Assembly (NCBI GenBank): GCA_964246985.1 | Contig: CAXTSE010000012.1 | Coordinates: 49,459-113,458 of the forward strand | Origin: CAXTSE01 sp964246985 | Lineage (GTDB): Bacteria; Actinomycetota; Actinomycetes; Actinomycetales; Microbacteriaceae | Direction of reading: 5' to 3' | DNA: 64,000 bases | Made by a program: the position numbers and the translations under genes | Part shown: one piece after another, positions 42,005 through 50,954 of the stretch | Numbering within the stretch: position 1 is the first letter of the stretch | How the letters are laid out: each line of letters begins with the position of its first letter | The notes under the pieces: model-generated | What the model saw: only the letters and a program-made list of their open reading frames with translations | What the model was told of the DNA's origin: nothing | Databases searched by the model: none

Positions 42005-43330
42005 ATGGACGCATGGGCAGGTCTCCTCAACCGCTGGGTGGCTCGTCAGCGCTGGTACGCGGGGAAGGGCCGGATGCCGCAGCTGCGCCGTCTCGCCGAC
42101 CTCGAGCTCGAGACCGACGACCGTGAGGCGCGCGTCCGTGTGCTGCTCGTGGCAGATGACGCCGACCCGCGTGTCCCCGTCTATCAGGTGCCCATCGTCG
42201 AGCGCCGAGAGTCTCCGCCCGACTCGGAGGCGCACCTCATCGGCACCCTCGAGCGACGTCTGATCTTCGACGGTCCGCAGGACGCGGCGTTCGCGTCGGC
42301 GATCGTCCGAGCGGTGAGCGGCGGCGCAGCCGAGGTGCCGCTCGTGACCGCCGCCAACGTGCTCAGCGGCGAGCAGTCCAACACGTCCGTGATCGTCTCG
42401 ACCGCCGACGGCGGCGAGCTGATGATCAAGGTGTTCCGTGTCGCCCAGTTCGGCAAGAACCCCGACGTCGAGCTGCAGGGCGAGCTGAGTGCGGCCGACC
42501 TGCCGTTCGTTCCCAAGTTCATCGGGGCCATCGAGGCGGACTGGACCGACGGGCACGGAGCCTCCGGCACCGGCCATCTCGCGATCGCGCAGGAGTTCCT
42601 GCGGGGTGCAGAGGACGCCTGGCGCACCGCCACCCGCGCCGTCAACACGGGGCAGAGCTTCGTCGGGGAGGCGTTCGAGCTCGGGCACGACTGCGCCGTG
42701 ATGCACGGCGTGCTCGCCGCGCGCCTTCCCACCGTCCCCGCCACGCCGGAGGCCATCGGGGCGATCGCGGACCTCTGGCAGGAGCGCCTCGACCGCGCCA
42801 TCCGCGATGTTCCCGCCCTCGAGGAGGCGCGCAGCGCGATCGAGGCCGTCTACGCCTCGGCGCGCGAGGCGACCTGGCCCGTGCTGCAGCGCATCCACGG
42901 CGACCTGCACCTCGGGCAGATCCTCCGCGTCTACGGCGACGACGCCCGGTGGGTGTTCATCGACTTCGAGGGCGAGCCGCTGCGCGCGATCACCGAGCGC
43001 ACCGAGCCCGAACCGGCGATGCGCGACGTGGCCGGCATGCTGCGGTCGTTCGACTATGCGGCCGCGTCGGTCGACGACAGCGGCAACGGGCCATCCGAGG
43101 AGGCGCAGCGATGGGCCGACGAGTGCCGCGCGGCCTTCCTCGCCGGCTACAGCGGGGCGGACTCCGCGGGTGACGTCGACGAGGCCCTGGCCCGCGATCC
43201 GCTGCTGGCCGCCTTCGAGCTCGACAAGGCCGTGTACGAGGCGAGCTACGAGGCACGCAACCGTCCGAGCTGGCTGCCGATCCCGCTCGGCGGGATCGCG
43301 CGCATGGTCGGCGTGGGCACCCCCGGATAG
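42005..43330 (+). CDS. Maltokinase (Mak/Pep2-like phosphotransferase)
   Basis: 441 residues. An N-terminal cap (LLNRWVARQRWYAGKGR, typical of maltokinase) precedes an aminoglycoside-phosphotransferase-like kinase fold with HGDLHLGQ (298-305, catalytic Asp) and FIDFEGEP near 320 (metal site). It phosphorylates maltose to maltose-1-phosphate for GlgE glucan synthesis. Unusually, none of the expected partners (treS, glgE, glgB) is within the window. The start is preceded by TAACTC and six bases, with GGAG overlapping. Confidence 0.86.
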   Translation: MDAWAGLLNRWVARQRWYAGKGRMPQLRRLADLELETDDREARVRVLLVADDADPRVPVYQVPIVERRESPPDSEAHLIGTLERRLIFDGPQDAAFASAIVRAVSGGAAEVPLVTAANVLSGEQSNTSVIVSTADGGELMIKVFRVAQFGKNPDVELQGELSAADLPFVPKFIGAIEADWTDGHGASGTGHLAIAQEFLRGAEDAWRTATRAVNTGQSFVGEAFELGHDCAVMHGVLAARLPTVPATPEAIGAIADLWQERLDRAIRDVPALEEARSAIEAVYASAREATWPVLQRIHGDLHLGQILRVYGDDARWVFIDFEGEPLRAITERTEPEPAMRDVAGMLRSFDYAAASVDDSGNGPSEEAQRWADECRAAFLAGYSGADSAGDVDEALARDPLLAAFELDKAVYEASYEARNRPSWLPIPLGGIARMVGVGTPG

Positions 43331-43333
43331 GCT
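43328..43333 (+). promoter_or_regulatory. -10 box TAGGCT, leaderless start of the gene at 43340
   Basis: TAGGCT overlapping the maltokinase stop codon (TAG is its first half), six bases before ATG 43340. Confidence 0.45.
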
Positions 43334-43339
43334 CGCGAC

Positions 43340-43879
43340 ATGCCCGACGACGACGCCCGCATCGACCCCCGCTACGACCCGGCGTTCCAGCGCGGGTTCG
43401 ACGGCGAGGTCGTCTCCGGCCAGCGCGGCCGCAGCGCCGGCGTGCTGCGGTCGGCGGTGACGGCACCCGCCCCGTATCGCACCCCGATCGACGCCGTGCC
43501 GGACGGTGACGAGCCCGTGGGCCTCTCCGAGGCTCCGGTCACGCGCGCGACGCGGCTGTCGACGACCGGCGGGGCCGACGGCGCGGCAGACGACGGATAC
43601 GACGCAGACGACGATGCGATCTACCGACACCGCGGCGCGCGAGGCCTCCTGCGCAATCCCTTCGTCATCGCCCTGATGGCGCTCGACGCCGCCCTGCTGA
43701 TCAGCGGGGTGGCCTGGTTCGCGGGATCGCGCGCGCTCGTCTCGGGCAACGTGACCAGCGAGCTCGACTACTGGCTGCTGCAGACCAGCGTCGTCGGAGC
43801 TCCGATCGTGGTCGCGGCCGGCGCCCTCGTGCTCGCCGGACTGCTCGCGCTGTTCGCGCGGGCCTGGCAGCGCGGCTAG
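43340..43879 (+). CDS. Hypothetical membrane protein (two helices)
   Basis: 179 residues: a charged, acidic ~100-residue N-terminal cytoplasmic part starting MPDDDARIDPRYDPAFQRGF, then two membrane helices (about 110-133 and 148-172). No recognised domain; the PRYDPAFQRG start recurs in small actinobacterial membrane proteins. It shares the CTAG stop palindrome with the convergent gene at 43876. Confidence 0.65.
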   Translation: MPDDDARIDPRYDPAFQRGFDGEVVSGQRGRSAGVLRSAVTAPAPYRTPIDAVPDGDEPVGLSEAPVTRATRLSTTGGADGAADDGYDADDDAIYRHRGARGLLRNPFVIALMALDAALLISGVAWFAGSRALVSGNVTSELDYWLLQTSVVGAPIVVAAGALVLAGLLALFARAWQRG

Positions 43880-44478
43880 AGCCGCGGCGGCTGCTCGCCC
43901 GGCACGACGGGCGGGACCGGCGGCACCTGCGGCACCTGCTGGCGGTAGACGGCCTCGGGGTCGCCGGGCGAGGACTGTGCGGCCCGTGACTGCGCGAACG
44001 CGGTGCGGAGCACGCTGAAGCAGCCGAGCAGGCCGAACACGGCGGCCAGCAGGAGCGAGATAGCGATGTCGGTGGTCGCCGAGGCGCGGGCGAGTCCCGC
44101 CCAGAAGGCCGGATCGGCGAGAGCCTCCACCAGGCTCTGCCGGTGCTGCTGCATCCAGATCGGCAGGGAGCGCGCAGCGAGACCGGCGACGAAGGCGAGT
44201 GCGAGGGTCACGATCGTGATGACCGTCACGCGGATCGCGCCGCCGCGTCCGATGGCACCGCCCGATCCGAAGCGGTACAGCGCGAGCGCGCCGAATGCGA
44301 CCCCGAACGCGACGATGGACGCGATGAAGCCGATGCTCCACAGGAGCGTCCAGGCGATGATGCCCGCCGGGATGACGACGAGCGCCAGCACGGTGCCGCG
44401 CTGCACGTTCTCCGGGGGCAGGGGGACAGCGGCCGGGGCGACATACGGCTGGTCGCTGTACTGAGGAGTTTCGCTCAT
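43876..44478 (-). CDS. Hypothetical membrane protein (four helices)
   Basis: 200 residues, with four predicted membrane helices (about 30-52, 55-75, 86-106 and 137-160) between a Pro/Gln-rich N-terminus and a Pro-rich C-terminus (QVPQVPPVPPVVPG). No known family. Leaderless start: TAGGGT, seven bases, ATG 44478. Its stop overlaps that of the convergent gene in the palindrome CTAG. Confidence 0.65.
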   Translation of the reverse strand: MSETPQYSDQPYVAPAAVPLPPENVQRGTVLALVVIPAGIIAWTLLWSIGFIASIVAFGVAFGALALYRFGSGGAIGRGGAIRVTVITIVTLALAFVAGLAARSLPIWMQQHRQSLVEALADPAFWAGLARASATTDIAISLLLAAVFGLLGCFSVLRTAFAQSRAAQSSPGDPEAVYRQQVPQVPPVPPVVPGEQPPRL

Positions 44479-44485
44479 GACCAGC

Positions 44486-44491
44486 ACCCTA
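44486..44491 (-). promoter_or_regulatory. -10 box TAGGGT, leaderless start of the gene at 44478
   Basis: TAGGGT on the minus strand, seven bases before ATG 44478; it lies just beyond the nei stop. Confidence 0.45.
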
Positions 44492-44503
44492 CCGCCGCAA
44501 TCG

Positions 44504-45286
44504 TCAGCTCTGGCACCGCGGGCACCAGGACACCGTGCGCTCCTGCTGATCGCGGCCGAGCTCCCCGCCCAGCAGGCGCGTCCCGCACCGCCGGCAGGGC
44601 TGCCCGGCGCGTCCGTAGACCCAGAATCGGCGCCCGGCGCGCAGGTCGCCGGTCGTCGTGCGGGTGAATCGGTCCTTGTTGGCGCGCAGCGCGCGCTCGG
44701 CGAGGGCGACGAGAGCGGGCACATCGCCGACCTCGCCCATCGGCCGGGTGGGCAGCAGCCCGCGCAGGAAGCACAGCTCGTTGGCGTAGACATTGCCCAC
44801 CCCGGCGAGGTTGCGCTGGTCGAGGATCGCGATGAACACGGGCAGTGCGGGGTCGCCCTCGAGCCGCAGCACCGCCTCGGCGGCGGCCGCCGCATCCCAC
44901 CCGCCGAGCAGATCGGGGCCGAGGTGGCCGACGACCGTGTGCTCGTCGGCGGTCGCGATCACCTCGGTGATGCCGAGCTCGAAACCGACGCTCACGACGT
45001 CCTCCGCCGTGAGCACCGCGCGGGCCTGGTAGGCCGGTCGCGTCCAGCGCTGGCCCGGAGCGAAGGTGCGCCAGGCGCCCTCCATCTTGAGGTGGGTGTG
45101 CAGGGTCAGGTCGCCGATGCGGTGCAGCAGGTGCTTGCCGCGGGACACGACCTCGTGGACGGTCTCGCCGCGCAGATCGACCGTCGCGAAGGCGGGCACG
45201 CGGATGTCGCCGGACACCAGCACCTTGCCCGCGAGCGCCGCGTTCTGCAGGACGGCCGACCGGTAGACGGTGTCGCCCTCAGGCAC
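44504..45286 (-). CDS. Fpg/Nei family DNA glycosylase-AP lyase
   Basis: 260 residues from GTG 45286, giving an N-terminal PEGDTV in which Pro2 and Glu3 are the catalytic pair after start removal. SRGKHLLHR holds the conserved Lys, RNLAGVGNVYANE is the helix-two-turn-helix, and the C-terminus is a C4 zinc finger (CRRCG...WCPRC). It excises oxidised bases and cleaves the abasic site. It starts eight bases after lhr, with GAGG as ribosome site; the lhr-nei pair is conserved in actinobacteria. Confidence 0.9.
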   Translation of the reverse strand: MPEGDTVYRSAVLQNAALAGKVLVSGDIRVPAFATVDLRGETVHEVVSRGKHLLHRIGDLTLHTHLKMEGAWRTFAPGQRWTRPAYQARAVLTAEDVVSVGFELGITEVIATADEHTVVGHLGPDLLGGWDAAAAAEAVLRLEGDPALPVFIAILDQRNLAGVGNVYANELCFLRGLLPTRPMGEVGDVPALVALAERALRANKDRFTRTTTGDLRAGRRFWVYGRAGQPCRRCGTRLLGGELGRDQQERTVSWCPRCQS

Positions 45287-45294
45287 TCTGCACC

Positions 45295-48200
45295 TCAGGC
45301 ACGCAGCCTCAGCCCCTGCGGGGTCGGCACGAACCCGGCGGCGACGAGCGCGGTGCCGAGAGGCGTGCCGACGCCGAACTCCCCGTCGATCTTCTCGATG
45401 CGGATGCGCCCGCCCGTCCGGCGGATCGCCCCGGTCAGCGAGACTGCCGCGGCCTCGCGCCCAGCCGCGTCGTCGACGGCCAGGAAGTCGAGGAGCGTCT
45501 TGCCCCCGCGCTCGATGTACAGCCCGAGCGCGCCGTCGACGAGCACCACGAGCGCTCCCGCCTTCCGGCCGGGGCGATGACCGCCGTGCCGGTCGGCGTC
45601 CGCCGCGTCGCCGGCGGGAGCGGGCCAGCCCAGCGCTGCGCCGTACGGGCTCGCGGGATCGGTGGCCGCCAGGGTGATCGCCGCCCGCTGCTCCACCTTC
45701 TCGAGGTCGCGCTCGCTCTCGCCCACCGCCTCCGCGAAGGTGCGCAGTCGGTCCACGGTCGCCGGGGTCGCGAACTGCGCGGCGCCCAGTCCCTCGACGA
45801 AGTAGCCGCGACGTGTCCGCCCGGTCTCCTCGAGTCCGCTCAGCACCTTGTACGCCGTCGAGAAGCCGCCCACGACGCCCTCGCTCATGACCGCGCCGCG
45901 CGTGACGATGCCGTGGCGCTCGAGCAGCTGCTCGGCCAGCGCGGTCGCTCGCACGGTGGCACTCGCCTCGGGGGCGGGCAGGAGGCTCCAGCGTCCGGCC
46001 ACCGTGGGCGGCGCGGTCGCCGCGAGGCTCGCCGACACGGCACGAGCGGCGGATGCGCGGCCGCGGCCCCGCAGCGCGCGGCTCGGCGGGGTGGCGCGCG
46101 GCTTCGTCGTCGTCGCTCCGAGCCGGGAGCGCAGGGGAGCGAGCGTGTCGTTCGTGACAAGCCCGGCCCAGGCCAGATCCCACACCGCGAGAGCGAGATC
46201 CTTGTCGTCGACAGGTCCGGTCATCGACAGCGCCGTCGACAGCTGGCGGAAGAAGAACGCGCCGCCGCCCGCGAGCGCGTCGATGATGCGGCCGTGCAGC
46301 TCGGTCTGATCGACGAGCGTCGGGTGGGCGAGCGTCAGGGGGGCCGCATCCGCGAGGTGCAGGCTGAGCCAGCCGTCGCCCCCGCTCAGGGCGCCGCTGC
46401 CCGACCACAGCACCTCGCCGGTGGTGGTGAGCTCGTCGAGCATCACCGGGCTGTAGTCGCGCACTCGCGCCGGCAGCACGAGGCTCTCCCAGGCGGATGC
46501 GGGGAGCGCCACCCCGGCGAGCTGATCGATCGCGCTCACCAGGCCGTCGACGCCGCGCAGCCTGCCGCCGCCCGCTGTGATGTGCTGCCACTCGGGCAGG
46601 AATCGGCCGAGCGCCGACTGCGCGACGGGCTCGACCTCGGAGCGGAGGGCCGCGAGCGAGCGGGACCGCAGGCGCCGCAGCACCTCGGCGTCGACCCACT
46701 CGCTGCCGGTCGCGCCGGGGCGGAACTCGCCCTCGACGACGCGACGGTCGCTGCCGAGGCGGCGGAGCGCATCCGTCACGACCGCGACACCGAGACCCAG
46801 ACGCGTCGCCGCCTCCTGGGCCGTGAACGGGCCGTGGGTGCGGGTGTAGCGGCTGACGAGGTCGCCGATCGGGTCGGTCACCGGGTCGAGGAAGACGTTC
46901 GGCACGCCGATCGGGAGCGGCACGCCGAGAGCGTCGCGCAGGCGGCTCGCGTCCTCGATGACGGCCCAGCGCGCGTCGCCGGCGATCGTGGCGCGCAGCA
47001 CGCGGTTGGAGCGGGCGAACTCGTCGAGGAGGTCCGTGATCGCTGATCGAGTAGCCGCCTCGGGCGGCGTGTCGAGATCTTCCGACGTCGCACCTTCGGA
47101 TGGTTTCGACACGCCCTCCGGGCTGCTCAACCACCGAGCCTCCAGCTCCTCCACCGTCAGCGGCCCCAGGATCCGCAGCAGGTCGATGAGGCCCTCGGGT
47201 CCCTTCGCGCGACGGTCGGGTGCGAGGCGCTGCAGCTCGAGCTCGGTCTGCTCGATGACCTTGGGATCGAGCAGCTCGCGCAGCTCGGCGCGACCGAGCA
47301 GCTCGGCCAGCAGCGTCGGATCGAGCGAGAGCGCCGCCGCGCGACGCTCGGCGAGGGGCGAGTCGCCCTCGTACATGAACGCGGCGACATATCCGAAGAG
47401 CAGGGTGCGGGCGAACGGCGACGGCGACTCGGTCTCGACCTCGACCAGCCGGATGCGGCGCGACGCGATGTCGGCGGTCAGCATCGCGAGGGCGGGCAGG
47501 TCGTAGACGTCCTGCAGCACCTCGCGCACGGTCTCGAGGATGATCGGGAAGCTGGGGTACTTCCGCGCGACCTCCAGCAGCTGTGCGCTCCGCTGGCGCT
47601 GCTGCCAGAGCGGCGAACGACGGCCGGGGTTGTAGCGCGGCAGCAGCAACGCCCGCGCCGCGGACTCGCGGAAGCGCGAGGCGAAGAGCGCCGATCCCCC
47701 CACCTCGTCGGTGACGATCTGCTCGAGCTCCTCCTGCTCGAAGCGGAACAGCTCGGCCCCCGGAGGCTCCGCATCCGTCTCGGGCACCCGCACCACGATG
47801 CCGTCGTCGGCCGCCATCGCGGATCCGTCGACGCCGAGCCGCTCGCGGATGCGCGCCGAGATGGCCAGCGCCCACGGGGCGTGCACAGGCATGCCGTACG
47901 GGGAATGCATCACGAGCCGCCAGTCGCCGAGCTCGTCCCGGAAGCGCTCCACGAGCAGCGTCGTGTCGCTCGGCACGGTGCCGGTCGCCGCCTTCTGCTC
48001 GGCGACGAAGTTGCGCAGGTTGCCGACCGCCCACTCGTCGAGCCCCGCATCCTCGAGACGCTGGCGGATGGCCGGGTCGCCGTCCTTGGCCGCGGCGATC
48101 TCCGCCGTGAAGGCGCCGATCGCGGCGCCGAGCTCGGCGGGGCGGCCGAGACCGTCGCCCTTCCAGAACGGCACCCGTCCCGGCTGACCGAACGCGGGCG

Positions 48201-50151
48201 ACACCAGCACGCGGTCGGAGGTGATCTCCTCGATGCGCCACGACGTCGCTCCGAGAGCGAAGACGTCGCCGACCCGCGACTCGTAGACCATCTCCTCGTC
48301 GAGCTCGCCGACGCGGCGCGCGCCGTCCGACGTGCCGACGATGAACACGCCGAACAGGCCGCGATCGGGGATCGTGCCGCCGCTCGTGACGGCCAGGCGC
48401 TGCGCACCCGGTCGCCCGGCGATGGTGCCGGCCACGCGATCCCAGATGATGCGCGGACGCAGCTCGGCGAACTCGTCGCTCGGGTACCGGCCGGCCAGCA
48501 GGTCGAGGGTCGCCTCGTACGCGGATCGCGGCAGGGTCGCGAACGGGGCGCTGCGGCGCACCGTCTCCCACCAGTCCTCGACGTCGAGGGTGTCGAGGGC
48601 CACGGCCGCGACAGTCTGCTGGGCGAGGATGTCGAGGGGGTTGGTCGGGACGGCGATCGACTCGATCAGGCCGGTGCGCATCCGCTCGGTCGCGACCGTC
48701 GTGTGCAGCAGGTCGGCGCGGTGCTTCGGGAACAGCACGCCCTTCGAGATCTCGCCCACCTGGTGGCCCGCGCGCCCGACGCGCTGCAATCCGCTCGCCA
48801 CGCTCGGCGGCGACTCCACCTGGATCACGAGGTCGACCGCGCCCATGTCGATGCCGAGCTCGAGCGAGCTGGTCGCGACGACGCAGCGCAGGCGGCCCGA
48901 CTTGAGGTCGTCCTCGATGAGCGCGCGCTGCTCCTTGCTCACGGACCCGTGGTGCGCTCTGGCCAAGATGGGCTCGGCGCCCGCGGTCTGTCCCGACTGT
49001 CCGGGCGCCATCGCCGGTGGTCGGCTAGCCGGGCCGCCGTTGGTCGAGCTTGTCGAGACCTTCCCCGAGCTGCTCGTGGCGGAGGTCTCGACGAGCTCGA
49101 CCGCCGGCACCAGCGATTCGGCGTACAGCTCGTTCAGCGACGCCGTCAGCCGCTCGGCCAGTCTGCGCGAGTTGGCGAACACGATCGTGGAACGGTGCCG
49201 CAGCACCTCGTCGACGATCGCCTGGTCGACGTGCGGCCAGATCGATCCGGCGCTCTGCAGACCGGTCTCCTCCGGCTCGCCGAATGCGGGCTGCACCGGC
49301 TCGGCGCGCCGCACCCCGAGCTCGGTCATGTCCTCGACCGGCACGATGACACGCAGGTCGAACGTCTTCTGCGCGGGCGGCTGCACGATCCGCACCGGGG
49401 TCCGGCCCCCGAGGAAGCGCCCGATCTCATCGATCGGCCGCACGGTCGCCGACAGCCCGATGCGCTGCACGGGCGTCTCGAGCATCTCGTCGAGGCGCTC
49501 GAGCGACACCGCGAGGTGGGCCCCGCGCTTGGTCGCCGCCACGGCGTGGATCTCGTCGATGATGACGGTCTCGACTCCGGTGAGGGTCTCGCGGGCTGCG
49601 CTCGTGAGCATCAGGTAGAGCGACTCGGGGGTCGTGATGAGGATGTCGGGGGGCTCGCGCTGCAGCATCCGACGATCGGCGCTCGTCGTGTCGCCCGAGC
49701 GCACGCCGACGGTGATGGCGGGCGGCTCGGTGCCGAGGCGGCGCGCGGTCTGCGTGATGCCGACAAGGGGCGAGCGCAGGTTGCGCTCGACATCGACGCC
49801 GAGCGCCTTGAGCGGCGAGATGTAGAGGACCCTCGTCGGCCGGGCCGCCGGTCGAGCTTGTCGAGACCTGCCCGACCTGCCCGTCGCGGTGGTCTCGACA
49901 GGCTCGACCACCGACTTCTCGACCACGGGCGCGGTCGGCTTCTCGACCAGCGGCTTGTCGCTCAGCAGACGGTCGAGCGCCCAGAGGAACGCCGACAGCG
50001 TCTTGCCCGAGCCGGTCGGCGCGACGACCAGCGCGTGCTGGCCAGACGAGATCGCGTCCCAGGCTCCGGACTGCGCCGCGGTGGGGGCCGGGAACGCGCC
50101 CGAGAACCACTCCCGCGTCGCGGGGGAGAAGCGCTCGAGCGGATCGGTCAT
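45295..50151 (-). CDS. lhr: ATP-dependent helicase Lhr (Lhr family), with in-frame repeat insertions
   Basis: 1618 residues, about 100 more than mycobacterial Lhr (~1510). Helicase core: PTGSGKT at 45-51, SPLKAL near 112, DEIH at 199-202, SRRLAERL and ARAHHGSVSKEQR before motif V, then the winged-helix and beta-barrel Lhr core and the long Lhr-CTD. It is a 3'-5' helicase of DNA repair. ATG 50151. Three linkers, at about residues 81-101, 350-371 and 1007-1036, are encoded by inverted pairs of a palindromic repeat (see repeats), which accounts for part of the extra length. No frameshift or stop is introduced. Confidence 0.93.
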   Translation of the reverse strand: MTDPLERFSPATREWFSGAFPAPTAAQSGAWDAISSGQHALVVAPTGSGKTLSAFLWALDRLLSDKPLVEKPTAPVVEKSVVEPVETTATGRSGRSRQARPAARPTRVLYISPLKALGVDVERNLRSPLVGITQTARRLGTEPPAITVGVRSGDTTSADRRMLQREPPDILITTPESLYLMLTSAARETLTGVETVIIDEIHAVAATKRGAHLAVSLERLDEMLETPVQRIGLSATVRPIDEIGRFLGGRTPVRIVQPPAQKTFDLRVIVPVEDMTELGVRRAEPVQPAFGEPEETGLQSAGSIWPHVDQAIVDEVLRHRSTIVFANSRRLAERLTASLNELYAESLVPAVELVETSATSSSGKVSTSSTNGGPASRPPAMAPGQSGQTAGAEPILARAHHGSVSKEQRALIEDDLKSGRLRCVVATSSLELGIDMGAVDLVIQVESPPSVASGLQRVGRAGHQVGEISKGVLFPKHRADLLHTTVATERMRTGLIESIAVPTNPLDILAQQTVAAVALDTLDVEDWWETVRRSAPFATLPRSAYEATLDLLAGRYPSDEFAELRPRIIWDRVAGTIAGRPGAQRLAVTSGGTIPDRGLFGVFIVGTSDGARRVGELDEEMVYESRVGDVFALGATSWRIEEITSDRVLVSPAFGQPGRVPFWKGDGLGRPAELGAAIGAFTAEIAAAKDGDPAIRQRLEDAGLDEWAVGNLRNFVAEQKAATGTVPSDTTLLVERFRDELGDWRLVMHSPYGMPVHAPWALAISARIRERLGVDGSAMAADDGIVVRVPETDAEPPGAELFRFEQEELEQIVTDEVGGSALFASRFRESAARALLLPRYNPGRRSPLWQQRQRSAQLLEVARKYPSFPIILETVREVLQDVYDLPALAMLTADIASRRIRLVEVETESPSPFARTLLFGYVAAFMYEGDSPLAERRAAALSLDPTLLAELLGRAELRELLDPKVIEQTELELQRLAPDRRAKGPEGLIDLLRILGPLTVEELEARWLSSPEGVSKPSEGATSEDLDTPPEAATRSAITDLLDEFARSNRVLRATIAGDARWAVIEDASRLRDALGVPLPIGVPNVFLDPVTDPIGDLVSRYTRTHGPFTAQEAATRLGLGVAVVTDALRRLGSDRRVVEGEFRPGATGSEWVDAEVLRRLRSRSLAALRSEVEPVAQSALGRFLPEWQHITAGGGRLRGVDGLVSAIDQLAGVALPASAWESLVLPARVRDYSPVMLDELTTTGEVLWSGSGALSGGDGWLSLHLADAAPLTLAHPTLVDQTELHGRIIDALAGGGAFFFRQLSTALSMTGPVDDKDLALAVWDLAWAGLVTNDTLAPLRSRLGATTTKPRATPPSRALRGRGRASAARAVSASLAATAPPTVAGRWSLLPAPEASATVRATALAEQLLERHGIVTRGAVMSEGVVGGFSTAYKVLSGLEETGRTRRGYFVEGLGAAQFATPATVDRLRTFAEAVGESERDLEKVEQRAAITLAATDPASPYGAALGWPAPAGDAADADRHGGHRPGRKAGALVVLVDGALGLYIERGGKTLLDFLAVDDAAGREAAAVSLTGAIRRTGGRIRIEKIDGEFGVGTPLGTALVAAGFVPTPQGLRLRA
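47045..47132. repeat. Palindromic repeat pair inside lhr (linker ~1007-1036)
   Basis: Two units in inverted orientation, 47045-47079 (GATCGAG...TCGAGATC, inner GCCGCC/GGCGGC stem) and 47102-47132 (GGTTTCGA...GCTCAACC, inner GCCC/GGGC stem). Read in frame by lhr. Confidence 0.7.
49042..49102. repeat. Palindromic repeat pair inside lhr (linker ~350-371)
   Basis: GGTCGAGCTTGTCGAGACC (49042-49060) and its near inverse (49084-49102). Encodes VELVETS and KVSTSST on the lhr strand. The flank GCCGGGCCGCCG to the left is shared with the pair at 49850. Confidence 0.8.
49850..49909. repeat. Palindromic repeat pair inside lhr (linker ~81-101)
   Basis: GGTCGAGCTTGTCGAGACC (49850-49868) and its inverse with one mismatch (49891-49909), 22 bases apart. 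Encodes VVEPVETT on the lhr strand, between the Walker A motif and SPLKAL. Confidence 0.8.
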
Positions 50152-50192
50152 CGGATCAGTCTCTCGCCAACCGCCGACATCTCGCGGGGTCT

Positions 50193-50223
50193 GGTCTCGA
50201 CGCGCGCTTCGAGCTACTCGACC
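50193..50223. repeat. Single palindromic repeat unit between lhr and the hydrolase gene
   Basis: GGTCTCGACGCGCGC...TACTCGACC, same family as the lhr units. It supplies the last codons and the TAG stop of the hydrolase (VVE-stop). Confidence 0.75.
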
Positions 50224-50867
50224 ACCGAGGTGAGCCGCGCGTCCAGGAACGCGACCACGTCGTCGAGCTCCTCGCGGGAGATGGTGTGGGCGACCCCGTC
50301 GTAGACATGGGACTCGAGGGTCGTGTGCTGCTCGAGCCACGGCCTGGTCCGCTCGACCAGCTCGCGCGTGAAGAGCGGATCGACGGAGCCGCGCCCCCAG
50401 AAGGCCGGCGGCCGGTGGATGGCGAGCGCCGCATCCGACGGCTGGTCACCCGAGACGAGGAAGCCGGCGAGGGTGACCGCGAACGCGATCCGCTCGATGT
50501 CGTGCCGCAGCACGTGCACGGCCATGACGCCGCCCTGCGAGAAGCCGAGGGTGCCGATCAGCGTCGGGGTGAACGGCTGCGCGTCGAGCCACAGGAGCAC
50601 CGAGGCCGCGGCGGAGTCGACGTTCTCGGCGAGCGGGTCTCCGGGCAGGTTGTCGCCGCCGGCCTGCCACCACGACCAGCCGCCCATCTCTGCGATCGGC
50701 GCCCGGAGCGACGCGACGACGAACTCAGCGGGCAGGTCGGATGCGAGGGCGAAGAGGTCCTGCTCGGTGCTGCCGCGACCGTGCATCACGATCAGCAGCG
50801 GGCGGCCGTCGCGCTCGGCAGGAGGGGCCGACCAGAGCACGGCGTCGGGATCGATCTCGAGAGTCAT
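50214..50867 (-). CDS. Alpha/beta hydrolase (phospholipase/carboxylesterase type)
   Basis: 217 residues, single domain: LLIVMHGRGSTEQD (oxyanion region), GFSQGGVM with the Ser nucleophile near 109, and GVAHTIS with the catalytic His near 192. The layout is that of the bacterial carboxylesterase/acyl-protein-thioesterase-like family. Its C-terminus lies in a palindromic repeat unit. Leaderless start: TACCGT, six bases, ATG 50867. It precedes lhr by 62 bases. Confidence 0.82.
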   Translation of the reverse strand: MTLEIDPDAVLWSAPPAERDGRPLLIVMHGRGSTEQDLFALASDLPAEFVVASLRAPIAEMGGWSWWQAGGDNLPGDPLAENVDSAAASVLLWLDAQPFTPTLIGTLGFSQGGVMAVHVLRHDIERIAFAVTLAGFLVSGDQPSDAALAIHRPPAFWGRGSVDPLFTRELVERTRPWLEQHTTLESHVYDGVAHTISREELDDVVAFLDARLTSVVE

Positions 50868-50873
50868 GGGGCA

Positions 50874-50879
50874 ACGGTA
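50874..50879 (-). promoter_or_regulatory. -10 box TACCGT, leaderless start of the hydrolase
   Basis: TACCGT on the minus strand, six bases before ATG 50867. It may also serve lhr and nei downstream. Confidence 0.5.
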
Positions 50880-50954
50880 CGCGGCCCGTCGAGACGCGTC
50901 GCTTCGCGGCGCTCCTCAGGCACCGGCGCCAGGCGCAGGTGCCACAATGAATCC

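Noticed and set aside
49850..49909. Frameshift or assembly error in lhr
   Set aside because: The frame remains open through all three repeat insertions and helicase motifs resume in the same frame.
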